10,641 nucleotides of DNA from an uncultured Blautia sp. (GCA_934364795.1 CAKRMK010000054.1:1-10641); one strand, 5' to 3'; counted from the first letter of the stretch, positions 1-8,656 are shown. Notes: a model not told the origin generated them from the sequence alone. Numbers and translations are program-made.

Positions 1-36
1 TTTAGGATAAAATACGACATAAGAAAGGGAGATTGT

Positions 37-1113
37 ATGAAAGCATTTCTGATATTAGAAGATGGCCATGTATTTACCGGAACCAGCATTGGCTCTGCAA
101 GGGAAGTCATCAGTGAAATCGTATTTAATACTTCCATGACAGGATATCTGGAAGTAATGACTGACCCGTCTTACGCAGGACAGGCGGTCTGCATGACCTA
201 TCCGTTAATAGGAAACTACGGAATCTGTTATGACGACCAGGAATCCGCCAAGCCGTGGATTGACGCATTTATCGTTCGTGAATTATCCCGTGTTCCAAGC
301 AATTTCAGAAGCGTTGACACCATTCAGCATTTCTTGACCAAACATGATATTCCTGGAATCGCAGGAATCGACACCCGTGCACTTACGAAAATCCTCCGTG
401 AGAAAGGTACCATGAACGGTATGATCACAGTGGATGAAAATTATGATTTAAACGCAATTCTCCCCAAGTTAAAAGCATATACAACTGGTAAAGTAGTAGA
501 AAAAGTAACCTGCCGTGAGAAGGAAATCCTTCCGGGAGACGGCCCGAAGGTTGCGCTTATGGACTTTGGCGCAAAACGCAACATTGCCCGTTCTCTGAAC
601 AAACGTGGATGTCAGGTAACCATTTATCCAGCACTCACTCCGGCAGAAGAGATTCTGAAAGATGCCCCGGATGGAATCATGCTTAGCAATGGCCCTGGAG
701 ATCCGAAGGAATGTACTTCCATTATTAAGGAAGTAAAAAAACTTTACGATTCCGATGTTCCGATTTTTGCAATCTGCCTTGGACATCAGTTAATGGCACT
801 TGCCACAGGTGGAGATACTTATAAGATGAAATACGGCCACCGCGGCGGCAATCATCCGGTAAAAGATCTTGCTACAGGAAGAGTTTATATTTCTTCCCAG
901 AACCACGGATATGTAGTTGATGCAAAAGATCTGGAAGAGAAAAATATTGCCCATCCGGCATTTGTAAATGTAAACGATGGTACAAACGAGGGAATGGCTT
1001 ACGTCGGAAAGAATATTTTCACAGTACAGTTCCATCCGGAGGCATGCCCTGGACCACAGGATTCCGGTTACCTGTTTGACAGATTTATGGATATGATGGG
1101 AGGAAATAAATAA
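37..1113 (+). CDS. carA: Carbamoyl-phosphate synthase small (glutaminase) subunit
   Basis: The 358-residue protein hydrolyses glutamine and passes ammonia to CarB for carbamoyl phosphate, the shared precursor of pyrimidines and arginine. It acts in the cytoplasm as a CarA-CarB complex. The N-terminal CPSase small-chain domain (about 1-150, with a GIAGIDTRALT segment) is followed by a class I glutamine amidotransferase domain (about 170-355). The nucleophile C247 lies in the ICLGHQ motif and the catalytic pair H333/E335 in QFHPEA, so the full triad is present. Length is normal for the family. The ATG at 37 follows AAAGGGAG (24-31) at normal spacing. The stop codon overlaps the carB start (TAATG), implying translational coupling. 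The upstream promoter or any PyrR-type leader lies outside the window; only 36 bases precede the gene. Identification is very secure. Confidence 0.98.
   Translation: MKAFLILEDGHVFTGTSIGSAREVISEIVFNTSMTGYLEVMTDPSYAGQAVCMTYPLIGNYGICYDDQESAKPWIDAFIVRELSRVPSNFRSVDTIQHFLTKHDIPGIAGIDTRALTKILREKGTMNGMITVDENYDLNAILPKLKAYTTGKVVEKVTCREKEILPGDGPKVALMDFGAKRNIARSLNKRGCQVTIYPALTPAEEILKDAPDGIMLSNGPGDPKECTSIIKEVKKLYDSDVPIFAICLGHQLMALATGGDTYKMKYGHRGGNHPVKDLATGRVYISSQNHGYVVDAKDLEEKNIAHPAFVNVNDGTNEGMAYVGKNIFTVQFHPEACPGPQDSGYLFDRFMDMMGGNK
1098..1104 (+). promoter_or_regulatory. carB ribosome binding site inside the carA 3' end
   Basis: GGGAGGA lies within the last codons of carA, 8 bases before the carB ATG in the overlapping TAATG. 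The arrangement fits coupled translation giving matched amounts of the two subunits. Confidence 0.85.
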
Positions 1114-4100
1114 TGCCAAGAAATAAAGACATTAAAAAAGTACTTGTTATTGGTTCCGGTCCGATCATCATCGGCCAGGCAGCAGAGTTTGACTATGCAG
1201 GAACACAGGCCTGCCGTTCTCTGAAAGAAGAAGGCATGGAGGTTGTTCTTCTGAACTCCAATCCGGCTACCATTATGACAGATAAGGATATTGCAGATCG
1301 TGTTTACATTGAGCCGCTTACTGTAGAAGTGGTAGAGCAGCTTATCCTGAAAGAAAAACCGGACAGCGTCCTTCCTACCCTTGGAGGCCAGGCTGGTCTG
1401 AATCTTGCCATGGAGCTGGATGAGAAAGGCTTTTTGAAAGAACATAATGTAAGACTGATCGGTACTACTGCACAGACAATCAAAAAAGCAGAGGACCGTC
1501 AGGAATTTAAAGACACCATGGAGAAAATCGGTGAGCCTGTTGCAGCATCCAAGGTTGTAACAACTGTAGAAGATGGTCTTGCATTTACCAATACAATCGG
1601 TTATCCGGTAGTTCTCCGTCCGGCTTATACTCTTGGTGGAAGCGGCGGCGGTATTGCCCACAATGAATTTGAGCTTCGCGAGATCCTGGAAAACGGTCTT
1701 CGTCTTTCCCGTGTAGGAGAGGTTCTGGTAGAGCGCTGTATCGCAGGATGGAAAGAAATTGAGTATGAGGTAATGCGTGACAGTGCAGGAAACTGCATTA
1801 CAGTCTGCAACATGGAGAACATTGACCCGGTTGGTGTTCACACAGGAGATTCCATCGTAGTAGCTCCGTCCCAGACTCTTGGAGATAAAGAATATCAGAT
1901 GCTTCGTACTTCTGCTCTTAATATTATTACAGAGCTTGGAATTACAGGTGGATGTAACGTACAGTATGCCCTGAAGCCAGACAGCTTTGAGTACTGTGTA
2001 ATCGAGGTAAACCCACGTGTAAGCCGTTCTTCCGCACTTGCAAGTAAGGCAACCGGATATCCGATCGCAAAAGTTGCAGCGAAGATTGCCCTTGGTTATA
2101 CACTTGATGAAATTCCAAATGCCATTACTGGAAAAACATACGCAAGTTTCGAGCCAATGCTTGACTACTGTGTAGTAAAGATTCCGAGACTTCCGTTTGA
2201 TAAATTTATAACAGCTAAGAGAACACTTACAACACAGATGAAAGCTACCGGTGAGGTTATGAGTATCTGCCATAACTTTGAAGGTGCGTTAATGAAAGCA
2301 ATCCGTTCTCTTGAGCAGCATGTGGACAGCCTTATGTCCTATGATTTTACCCAGCTTACAGACGAAGAGCTGCTTGCAGAGCTTGAAATCGTAGATGACC
2401 GCAGAATCTGGAAAATTGCAGAAGCAATCCGCCGTGGTATGCCACAGTCCATGCTTCATGACATTACCCAGATCGATATCTGGTTTATTGATAAGATTGC
2501 TATTCTTGTGGGAATGGAAAATGCCCTGAAGAACAGAAAACTTACCAAAGAGCTTCTTCTGGAAGCAAAACGCATGGAGTTCCCGGATTACATCATTGCC
2601 CGCCTTACCGGCAAAACAGAGGAAGAAATCAAGAATCTCCGTGGAGAATATGGTATCAAAGCAGCCTACAAGATGGTTGATACCTGTGCGGCAGAGTTTG
2701 CCGCAGCAACACCATATTATTATTCCGTATATGGTGATGAAGGTACAGAAAATGAAGCAGTTGCCACTCCAGATAAGAAAAAAATCCTTGTACTTGGTTC
2801 CGGTCCTATCCGTATTGGACAGGGTATTGAGTTTGACTTCTGTTCTGTACATTGTACCTGGGCTTTCGCAAAAGAGGGCTATGAAACTATTATTATCAAC
2901 AACAACCCAGAGACTGTAAGTACTGACTTTGATATTGCCGACAAGCTGTATTTTGAGCCACTGACACCGGAAGATGTTGAGAATGTTGTAAATATTGAGA
3001 AACCAGACGGAGCTGTTGTCCAGTTTGGTGGACAGACTGCTATCAAACTGACAGAAGCGCTTACCAAGATGGGAGTGAAGATCCTTGGAACATCTGCAGA
3101 GAATGTAGATGCAGCAGAGGACCGAGAGCTCTTTGATGAAATCCTTGAAAAATGCCAGATTCCAAGACCAAAGGGGCACACTGTATTTACTGCCGAAGAG
3201 GCAAAGAAAGCGGCTAATGAGCTGGGATATCCGGTTCTGGTTCGTCCTTCCTATGTACTTGGCGGACAGGGTATGCGAATTGCAGTAAGTGATGAGGATG
3301 TGGAAGAGTACATCGGTGTAATCAATCAGATCGCACAGGAGCATCCGATTCTTGTTGATAAATATCTGATGGGAAAAGAAATTGAGGTTGATGCAGTATG
3401 CGATGGTGAGGATATTCTCATTCCTGGAATTATGGAGCATATTGAACGTGCCGGAATCCATTCCGGTGACAGTATTTCCGTATATCCTGCAAGAACTATC
3501 AGTGCAAAAGCAAAAGAGACGATTGCAGAATATACCAAACGTCTTGCAAGAGCACTGCATGTCATCGGTATGATTAATATTCAGTTTATCGTTCTTGGAG
3601 ATGACGTATATGTTATTGAGGTAAACCCACGTTCCAGCCGTACTGTGCCTTACATCAGCAAGGTTACCGGAATCCCCATTGTGCCACTGGCAACCAAGGT
3701 GATCCTTGGTTACAAGTTGAAAGATATGGGCTATGAGCCAGGACTTCAGCCAGAAGCAAAACACATTGCCATCAAGATGCCGGTATTCTCCTTCGAAAAG
3801 ATCCGCGGTGCTGATATCAGCCTTGGACCGGAGATGAAGTCTACAGGTGAGTGCCTTGGTATTGCAGAGACATTTAATGAAGCTCTTTACAAAGCTTTCC
3901 TTGGTGCCGGAATCCGTCTGCCGAAGTACAAAAACATGATCATGACAGTAAGACCGGAAGAGCAGGAAGATGCAGTTCCGATCGCCAAGAGATTTGAAGC
4001 ACTTGGATATCGTATTTATGCAACAAGAGGAACAGCTAACACATTAAAAGAGCATGGTGTTAAGGTAATCCGTACCAACAAATTGGAGCAGCCGGCACCG

Positions 4101-4328
4101 AACCTTATGGACCTGATTCTGGGACATAAAATTGATGTTGTTATTGATATTCCTTCACAGGGTGTTGAGCATCAGAAAGATGGATTTGTAATCAGACGTA
4201 ATGCAATTGAGACTGGTGTAAATGTTCTTACCAGCCTTGATACAGCAGAAGCTCTGGTAACCAGTCTGGAAAACACAGATGCCAATAAACTCAGCCTGAT
4301 TGATATTGCAACCATTGCAAGAAGATAA
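1113..4328 (+). CDS. carB: Carbamoyl-phosphate synthase large subunit
   Basis: The 1071-residue protein makes carbamoyl phosphate from bicarbonate, ammonia delivered by CarA, and two ATP. The family's internal duplication is clear: VLVIGSGPIIIGQ near residue 10 is echoed by ILVLGSGPIRIGQ near residue 556, each heading a half with its own ATP-grasp module (about 128-340 for carboxyphosphate, about 670-870 for carbamate phosphorylation). An oligomerisation region lies at about 400-550. The C-terminal MGS-like allosteric domain starts near 940. Both halves keep the EVNPR motif of ATP-grasp active sites. Length matches the usual 1060-1075. The start ATG overlaps the carA stop by one base, with GGGAGGA at 1098-1104 as ribosome binding site. 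In the allosteric domain the segment at 1012-1017 reads DIPSQG, where the E. coli enzyme, from memory, has an NTTSG-type UMP loop. Effector response may differ; the catalytic assignment is secure. Confidence 0.98.
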   Translation: MPRNKDIKKVLVIGSGPIIIGQAAEFDYAGTQACRSLKEEGMEVVLLNSNPATIMTDKDIADRVYIEPLTVEVVEQLILKEKPDSVLPTLGGQAGLNLAMELDEKGFLKEHNVRLIGTTAQTIKKAEDRQEFKDTMEKIGEPVAASKVVTTVEDGLAFTNTIGYPVVLRPAYTLGGSGGGIAHNEFELREILENGLRLSRVGEVLVERCIAGWKEIEYEVMRDSAGNCITVCNMENIDPVGVHTGDSIVVAPSQTLGDKEYQMLRTSALNIITELGITGGCNVQYALKPDSFEYCVIEVNPRVSRSSALASKATGYPIAKVAAKIALGYTLDEIPNAITGKTYASFEPMLDYCVVKIPRLPFDKFITAKRTLTTQMKATGEVMSICHNFEGALMKAIRSLEQHVDSLMSYDFTQLTDEELLAELEIVDDRRIWKIAEAIRRGMPQSMLHDITQIDIWFIDKIAILVGMENALKNRKLTKELLLEAKRMEFPDYIIARLTGKTEEEIKNLRGEYGIKAAYKMVDTCAAEFAAATPYYYSVYGDEGTENEAVATPDKKKILVLGSGPIRIGQGIEFDFCSVHCTWAFAKEGYETIIINNNPETVSTDFDIADKLYFEPLTPEDVENVVNIEKPDGAVVQFGGQTAIKLTEALTKMGVKILGTSAENVDAAEDRELFDEILEKCQIPRPKGHTVFTAEEAKKAANELGYPVLVRPSYVLGGQGMRIAVSDEDVEEYIGVINQIAQEHPILVDKYLMGKEIEVDAVCDGEDILIPGIMEHIERAGIHSGDSISVYPARTISAKAKETIAEYTKRLARALHVIGMINIQFIVLGDDVYVIEVNPRSSRTVPYISKVTGIPIVPLATKVILGYKLKDMGYEPGLQPEAKHIAIKMPVFSFEKIRGADISLGPEMKSTGECLGIAETFNEALYKAFLGAGIRLPKYKNMIMTVRPEEQEDAVPIAKRFEALGYRIYATRGTANTLKEHGVKVIRTNKLEQPAPNLMDLILGHKIDVVIDIPSQGVEHQKDGFVIRRNAIETGVNVLTSLDTAEALVTSLENTDANKLSLIDIATIARR

Positions 4329-4338
4329 AGGAAATTAA

Positions 4339-4367
4339 ACAAAATTTAAACGCAAGTTAAATTTTGT
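4339..4367. repeat. AT-rich perfect 11-bp inverted repeat after carB
   Basis: ACAAAATTTAA (4339-4349) and TTAAATTTTGT (4357-4367) are exact reverse complements around a 7-base loop, starting 11 bases after the carB stop. No T-run follows, and the stem has only one G-C pair, so it is a poor intrinsic terminator. It ends 20 bases upstream of the putative uppP -35 box, so an operator role for uppP, or protection of the carB mRNA 3' end, is possible. Function is inferred only. Confidence 0.5.
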
Positions 4368-4386
4368 AGAAAAAGTGAAATACAAG

Positions 4387-4415
4387 TTTACGAAAGTGGA
4401 TTTGTGTAATATACT
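4387..4415 (+). promoter_or_regulatory. Putative sigma-A promoter for uppP
   Basis: TTTACG (4387-4392, 4 of 6 matches to TTGACA) and TATACT (4410-4415, 5 of 6 to TATAAT) are spaced by exactly 17 bases. Predicted initiation is near 4421-4423, inside the left arm of the next hairpin, giving a uppP leader of about 84 bases. It would make uppP independent of carAB. Confidence 0.6.
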
Positions 4416-4418
4416 AAA

Positions 4419-4456
4419 GAGGACGGAGAAGTTTTAATCTCCGTCCTCATTTTGTT
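4419..4456 (+). terminator. 11-bp hairpin with T-rich tail: carAB terminator or uppP leader hairpin
   Basis: GAGGACGGAGA (4419-4429) pairs perfectly with TCTCCGTCCTC (4438-4448) around an 8-base loop, followed by ATTTTGTT. The strong GC-rich stem can end carAB transcripts, though the T-tract is interrupted. The predicted uppP start falls within the left arm, so the same sequence may form a hairpin at the extreme 5' end of uppP mRNA. Confidence 0.65.
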
Positions 4457-4461
4457 AAATG

Positions 4462-4486
4462 ATGTTCTGTGGGATGTACAGAACAT
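4462..4486 (+). promoter_or_regulatory. Second leader hairpin just before the uppP ribosome binding site
   Basis: ATGTTCTGT (4462-4470) and ACAGAACAT (4478-4486) form a perfect 9-bp inverted repeat with a 7-base loop. It ends 4 bases before the Shine-Dalgarno region AAGAAAGGGG (4491-4500). This position suggests influence on translation initiation or a protein-binding dyad. No known riboswitch class was recognised. Confidence 0.5.
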
Positions 4487-4505
4487 TCATAAGAAAGGGG
4501 TAGAA

Positions 4506-5408
4506 ATGGATATTATCGAACTTTTGAAAGTAATTCTCCTTGGCATCGTAGAGGGAATTACGGAGTGGCTTCCTATCAGCAGTACCGGTCATATGATTCT
4601 GGTTGATGAATTTGTCCACCTGAATGTTTCACAGGATTTTAAGGATGTATTTCTGGTTGTGATCCAGCTGGGAGCTATTCTGGCAGTAGTCGTATTGTAT
4701 TGGAATAAGTTATGGCCATTTTACATAAAGAAAATTCCCAGAAGAACCCAGATGGCCATTGCCAAGAAGCCGAAATGGGCGCAGGTGATCCTGAATTTTG
4801 TTGAGAAATTCTGTGACAAAGATAAATGGATTTTGTGGTTTAAGATCGTGGTAGCATGTCTGCCGACGATTGTGATCGCACTTCCGTTTAATGAGTTTAT
4901 TGAAGAGCATTTTAATAACTATGTGGTAGTTGCCATTGCGCTGATTGTGTACGGTGTTTTATTTATTGTTGTGGAAAACTACAATAAAGGCAGAGAGCCA
5001 AAGTGCACAAGTCTGGAAGATCTGTCTTTTAAAACAGCGTTTCTTATTGGCTGTTTCCAGGTGCTTTCTGTTATTCCGGGAACTTCAAGATCCGGTTCTA
5101 CTATTATTGGAGGAATCCTTGTTGGAACTTCCCGTACTGTGGCAGCAGAGTTCACATTTTTCCTTGGCATTCCGGTAATGTTCGGAGCCAGCCTTCTGAA
5201 AATCCTGAAATTCGGTTTTGGATTTACAGGTACAGAAGTAATGATTCTGATAATTGGCATGGTGGTTGCATTTGTAGTTTCCATTCTTGCAATCAAGTTC
5301 CTGATGGGATACATTAAGAAACATGATTTCAAGGCGTTTGGATGGTACAGAATCGTGCTTGGTGCGCTGGTGCTGGTTTACTTTGTGGGTAAGACATTGC
5401 TGGCATAA
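4506..5408 (+). CDS. uppP: Undecaprenyl-diphosphatase, BacA/UppP family
   Basis: This integral membrane enzyme removes a phosphate from undecaprenyl diphosphate to regenerate the lipid carrier for peptidoglycan and other envelope polymers; family members also confer bacitracin tolerance. The N-terminal motif [14 protein letters not shown] carries the expected E16, E20, S26 and H29. The second signature PGTSRSGST contains R195. Several hydrophobic stretches give the family's polytopic pattern. The 300-residue length exceeds the roughly 273 of E. coli BacA because of a basic hydrophilic insertion around residues 75-105 (KKIPRRTQ...KFCDKDK), a form common in Clostridia. The ATG at 4506 is chosen because AAGAAAGGGG lies directly upstream and the conserved N-terminus begins there; an in-frame TTG at 4452 would add 18 unconserved residues and lacks a ribosome binding site. 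It appears to be a single-gene unit with its own promoter and terminator. Confidence 0.96.
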   Translation: MDIIELLKVILLGIVEGITEWLPISSTGHMILVDEFVHLNVSQDFKDVFLVVIQLGAILAVVVLYWNKLWPFYIKKIPRRTQMAIAKKPKWAQVILNFVEKFCDKDKWILWFKIVVACLPTIVIALPFNEFIEEHFNNYVVVAIALIVYGVLFIVVENYNKGREPKCTSLEDLSFKTAFLIGCFQVLSVIPGTSRSGSTIIGGILVGTSRTVAAEFTFFLGIPVMFGASLLKILKFGFGFTGTEVMILIIGMVVAFVVSILAIKFLMGYIKKHDFKAFGWYRIVLGALVLVYFVGKTLLA

Positions 5409-5430
5409 AATTTATATAAATGGGGTATAT

Positions 5431-5470
5431 GCGTCAGTGGGCAGAGAAATTTGCAGACTGGCGCTTTTTT
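5431..5470 (+). terminator. Intrinsic terminator of uppP
   Basis: GCGTCAGT (5431-5438) pairs with ACTGGCGC (5457-5464), with one G-U wobble, and further short pairing is possible inside the loop (GCA/TGC). A run of six T (5465-5470) follows directly. It lies 22 bases after the uppP stop. Confidence 0.85.
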
Positions 5471-5485
5471 ATGTAGGATAAATAT

Positions 5486-5716
5486 TTGCTATTTAATACA
5501 GCTAGGATTTTCAAGACGGACGCATTAGAACAAGTAGTATTCCACGCAGGTCGGCGCAACGTTCCGGCAAGCTAATGACTAACTGCGACTAGGGCTCTCC
5601 CGAGCGTCGTAGTCGCAGTTACCAGTTAGCTTTGCGGAATGTTGCTCCGGTCTGCGTGGAATATACCTTGCAAAACCGCGTCCGGGAAACCATTCCCCCC
5701 ACACATTAAATAGCAA
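5486..5716. repeat. 231-bp imperfect palindromic element with 12-bp terminal inverted repeats
   Basis: The ends TTGCTATTTAAT (5486-5497) and ATTAAATAGCAA (5705-5716) are perfect inverted repeats. Inside, the arms pair again at GGACGC (5518-5523) with its complement near 5688, at TATTCCACGCAG (5538-5549) with 5652-5663, and at the apex AACTGCGACTA (5581-5591) with 5610-5620, capped by an 18-base loop. From 5538 inward the arms match at about 44 of 54 positions, and several differences would still pair as G-U in RNA. No convincing protein is encoded. It is more GC-rich than its flanks. It could be a MITE-like mobile element, a REP-type repeat, or a structured RNA. It occupies most of the 424-bp gap between uppP and glpK. 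Confidence 0.85.
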
Positions 5717-5728
5717 CTTAAATAGCAA
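5706..5728. repeat. Tandem TTAAATAGCAA repeat at the palindrome's right edge
   Basis: TTAAATAGCAA occurs at 5706-5716 and again at 5718-5728, a 12-base period. The first copy is part of the right terminal inverted repeat of the large palindrome; the second lies just outside it. It may be a remnant of insertion, slippage or a second element end. Confidence 0.7.
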
Positions 5729-5738
5729 AATAATCCGT

Positions 5739-5754
5739 GAAATTCCGGTATTTC
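5739..5754. promoter_or_regulatory. Near-perfect dyad overlapping the glpK -35 box
   Basis: GAAATTCCGGTATTTC is palindromic except for one symmetric pair of positions (5744 and 5749). Its right end overlaps the first bases of the putative -35 box (5751-5756), a usual place for a repressor operator. It does not match the catabolite-repression cre consensus as remembered. The binding protein is unknown. Confidence 0.4.
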
Positions 5755-5779
5755 CATGCACTGTCTGATGCGGTATAAT
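5751..5779 (+). promoter_or_regulatory. Putative sigma-A promoter for glpK
   Basis: TTTCCA (5751-5756, 4 of 6 matches) and a perfect TATAAT (5774-5779) are separated by 17 bases. Predicted initiation near 5786 gives a leader of about 47 bases. That leader contains an AT-only-loop hairpin, TTTACTTT (5791-5798) with AAAGTAAA (5803-5810), without a terminator-like GC stem. Confidence 0.65.
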
Positions 5780-5781
5780 AA

Positions 5782-7347
<1,566 letters not shown>

Positions 7348-7350
7348 ATG

Positions 7351-7373
7351 CTGAAGGGATGCTGCAGTTTTTT
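7351..7373 (+). terminator. Probable terminator of glpK
   Basis: CTGAAG (7351-7356) and CTGCAG (7362-7367) can form a 6-bp stem with one mismatch and a 5-base loop, followed by six T (7368-7373). CTGAAG can alternatively pair with CTTCAG at 7338-7343 in the end of the gene. The stem is weak, but the T-tract and position just after the stop support it. Confidence 0.5.
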
Positions 7374-7382
7374 GTAAAATAG

Positions 7383-7438
7383 CAGTTACGCCAGAGCTTT
7401 TTGGGGGCACGCTTTAAATCATGAATTAGGCATAACTG
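7383..7438 (-). terminator. Possible terminator of the aldo/keto reductase
   Basis: CAGTTACGCC (7383-7392) and GGCATAACTG (7429-7438) are inverted repeats matching at 9 of 10 positions; the remaining pair becomes G-U in the minus-strand RNA. The loop is long (36 bases) and the following minus-strand sequence contains only ATTTTA. It lies 9 bases after the reductase stop, in the convergent gap shared with glpK. Confidence 0.35.
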
Positions 7439-7447
7439 ACCGGTTGT

Positions 7448-8563
7448 TTATTTCTGTTCTTGCTCAAATTCTTTTGCCACATCCTCAAGTAAATCTCTGA
7501 TCGGCAGGTGCTGTGGACAGGCTTTTTCACATTTGCCACATTTGATACAGTCAGAAGCCTTTCCATTATGTACAGTGTGGACGTTGCTGTAGTAGTAATT
7601 AGCATTCCAGTCATTAAAGACTTTCTTTGCATTCATGCAGGCAAAAAGATCCGGAATGGAAATCTGTTTCGGACATCCGGCAGTACAGTAACGGCAGGCA
7701 GTACATGGGATTGCATGTTTCTGGTGGAAAATGTCGGCAACTTTGTGGACTGCTTCCATTTCTTTTTCGTTAAGAGGCTGGAAGTCTTTCATAAAGCTGA
7801 TATTGTCCTCCATCTGCTCCATATTGCTCATACCGGAGAGAACCATGAGAACCCCATCAAATCCTGCTGCAAAGCGAAGAGCGTAGCTTGCAGGGCTGCC
7901 ACCGTGAAGCTCGTCAAGCACCTGTTTTGCATCTTCTGGAAGATTTACAAGATTACCACCTTTTACAGGCTCCATAATAAGAACCGGTTTGTTGTGCTTA
8001 CGACAGACTTCGTAGCATTTGCGGCTCTGTACGGCTGGATTGTCGTAATCCAGATAATTGAATTGGATCTGAACGACTTCAATCTGCGGATATTCTGTAA
8101 GAATCTGATCCAGAGCTTCTGCTTTATCATGGAAAGAAATTCCGAAGTGGCGAATCTTTCCTTCTTCTTTTAACTGAAGAGCCGTTTCATACGCATGACA
8201 TTTCTTAAAGTATTTAAAAATTTCTTCATTTTGTGCATGCATGAGATAGAAGTCAAAATAATCAACTCCGCAGGCTTTCAGCTGACTTTCGAAGAAGGGG
8301 CGGATTTCCTCTTCTGATTTGAAATAAAAGTTGGTAAGCTTGTTGGTAAGAATGTATTCGCTGCGGTCATGGCGGCTGGTCAGGCAGTCGCAAAGGGCAG
8401 TTTCGCTTTTCCCATCCAGGTAGCCATGAGCAGTATCAAAATAATTAAAGCCCTGTTCCAGAAAAGTATCAACCATTTTGCACATCTGCTCTTTGTCTAC
8501 TTCGCCGTCTTTCATCGGAAGACGCATACAACCAAAACCGAAATTCTTTTTGATCTTGTCCAT
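7448..8563 (-). CDS. Aldo/keto reductase with C-terminal double 4Fe-4S ferredoxin-like domain
   Basis: The 371-residue protein joins an aldo/keto reductase TIM barrel (about 1-275) to a cysteine-rich tail. The barrel keeps the catalytic tetrad: D43, Y48 (FDTAHGY), K75 (LTNKL) and H109 (YLMHAQ). The tail has two CxxCxxCxxxCP motifs, C287/290/293/297 and C339/342/345/349, which should hold two 4Fe-4S clusters. Such fusions are common in anaerobic Firmicutes; they presumably reduce small carbonyl compounds, with electron exchange through the clusters. The substrate cannot be read from the sequence. The ATG at 8563 is chosen because AAGAAAGGAG (8582-8573) precedes it; an in-frame ATG at 8596 lies within the left arm of the 22-bp inverted repeat and has no ribosome binding site. 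The gene has its own promoter and is convergent with glpK. Confidence 0.93.
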   Translation of the reverse strand: MDKIKKNFGFGCMRLPMKDGEVDKEQMCKMVDTFLEQGFNYFDTAHGYLDGKSETALCDCLTSRHDRSEYILTNKLTNFYFKSEEEIRPFFESQLKACGVDYFDFYLMHAQNEEIFKYFKKCHAYETALQLKEEGKIRHFGISFHDKAEALDQILTEYPQIEVVQIQFNYLDYDNPAVQSRKCYEVCRKHNKPVLIMEPVKGGNLVNLPEDAKQVLDELHGGSPASYALRFAAGFDGVLMVLSGMSNMEQMEDNISFMKDFQPLNEKEMEAVHKVADIFHQKHAIPCTACRYCTAGCPKQISIPDLFACMNAKKVFNDWNANYYYSNVHTVHNGKASDCIKCGKCEKACPQHLPIRDLLEDVAKEFEQEQK

Positions 8564-8589
8564 TTTGAAATACTCCTTTCTTAAAAGAC

Positions 8590-8656
8590 TGACCATAGTG
8601 TAATTTCAGATGAGTAATTTAGCATGTTAAGCAGATCTGAAATTACACTATGGTCA
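8590..8656. repeat. Perfect 22-bp inverted repeat in the reductase leader
   Basis: Bases 8590-8611 (beginning TGACCATAGTG) and 8635-8656 (ending CACTATGGTCA) are exact reverse complements around a 23-base spacer. On the minus strand the structure begins about 8 bases after the predicted transcription start of the reductase and ends 7 bases before its Shine-Dalgarno sequence. The T-run after it on that strand is only four bases, so it is not a typical terminator. Possible roles are a leader hairpin stabilising or attenuating the mRNA, an operator, or a small repeat element. Confidence 0.85.

Noticed and set aside
1068..3764. Two long antisense reading frames opposite carB (about 400 and 490 codons)
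   Set aside because: They mirror carB codon structure, are rich in cysteine, asparagine and serine, have no recognisable domains, and overlap an unambiguous gene.
4452..4505. Upstream TTG start extending uppP by 18 residues
   Set aside because: It has no Shine-Dalgarno sequence, begins in the tail of a hairpin, and the extension is not part of the conserved family N-terminus.
5579..5761. A 60-codon minus-strand reading frame in the uppP-glpK gap
   Set aside because: It lies mostly inside the large palindrome, shows no ribosome binding site or familiar motif, and its codons simply reflect the repeat arms.
7508..8173. A 221-codon plus-strand reading frame opposite the aldo/keto reductase
   Set aside because: It is the shadow of the reductase; the opposite strand has the catalytic tetrad and two cluster motifs, and this frame has no ribosome binding site.
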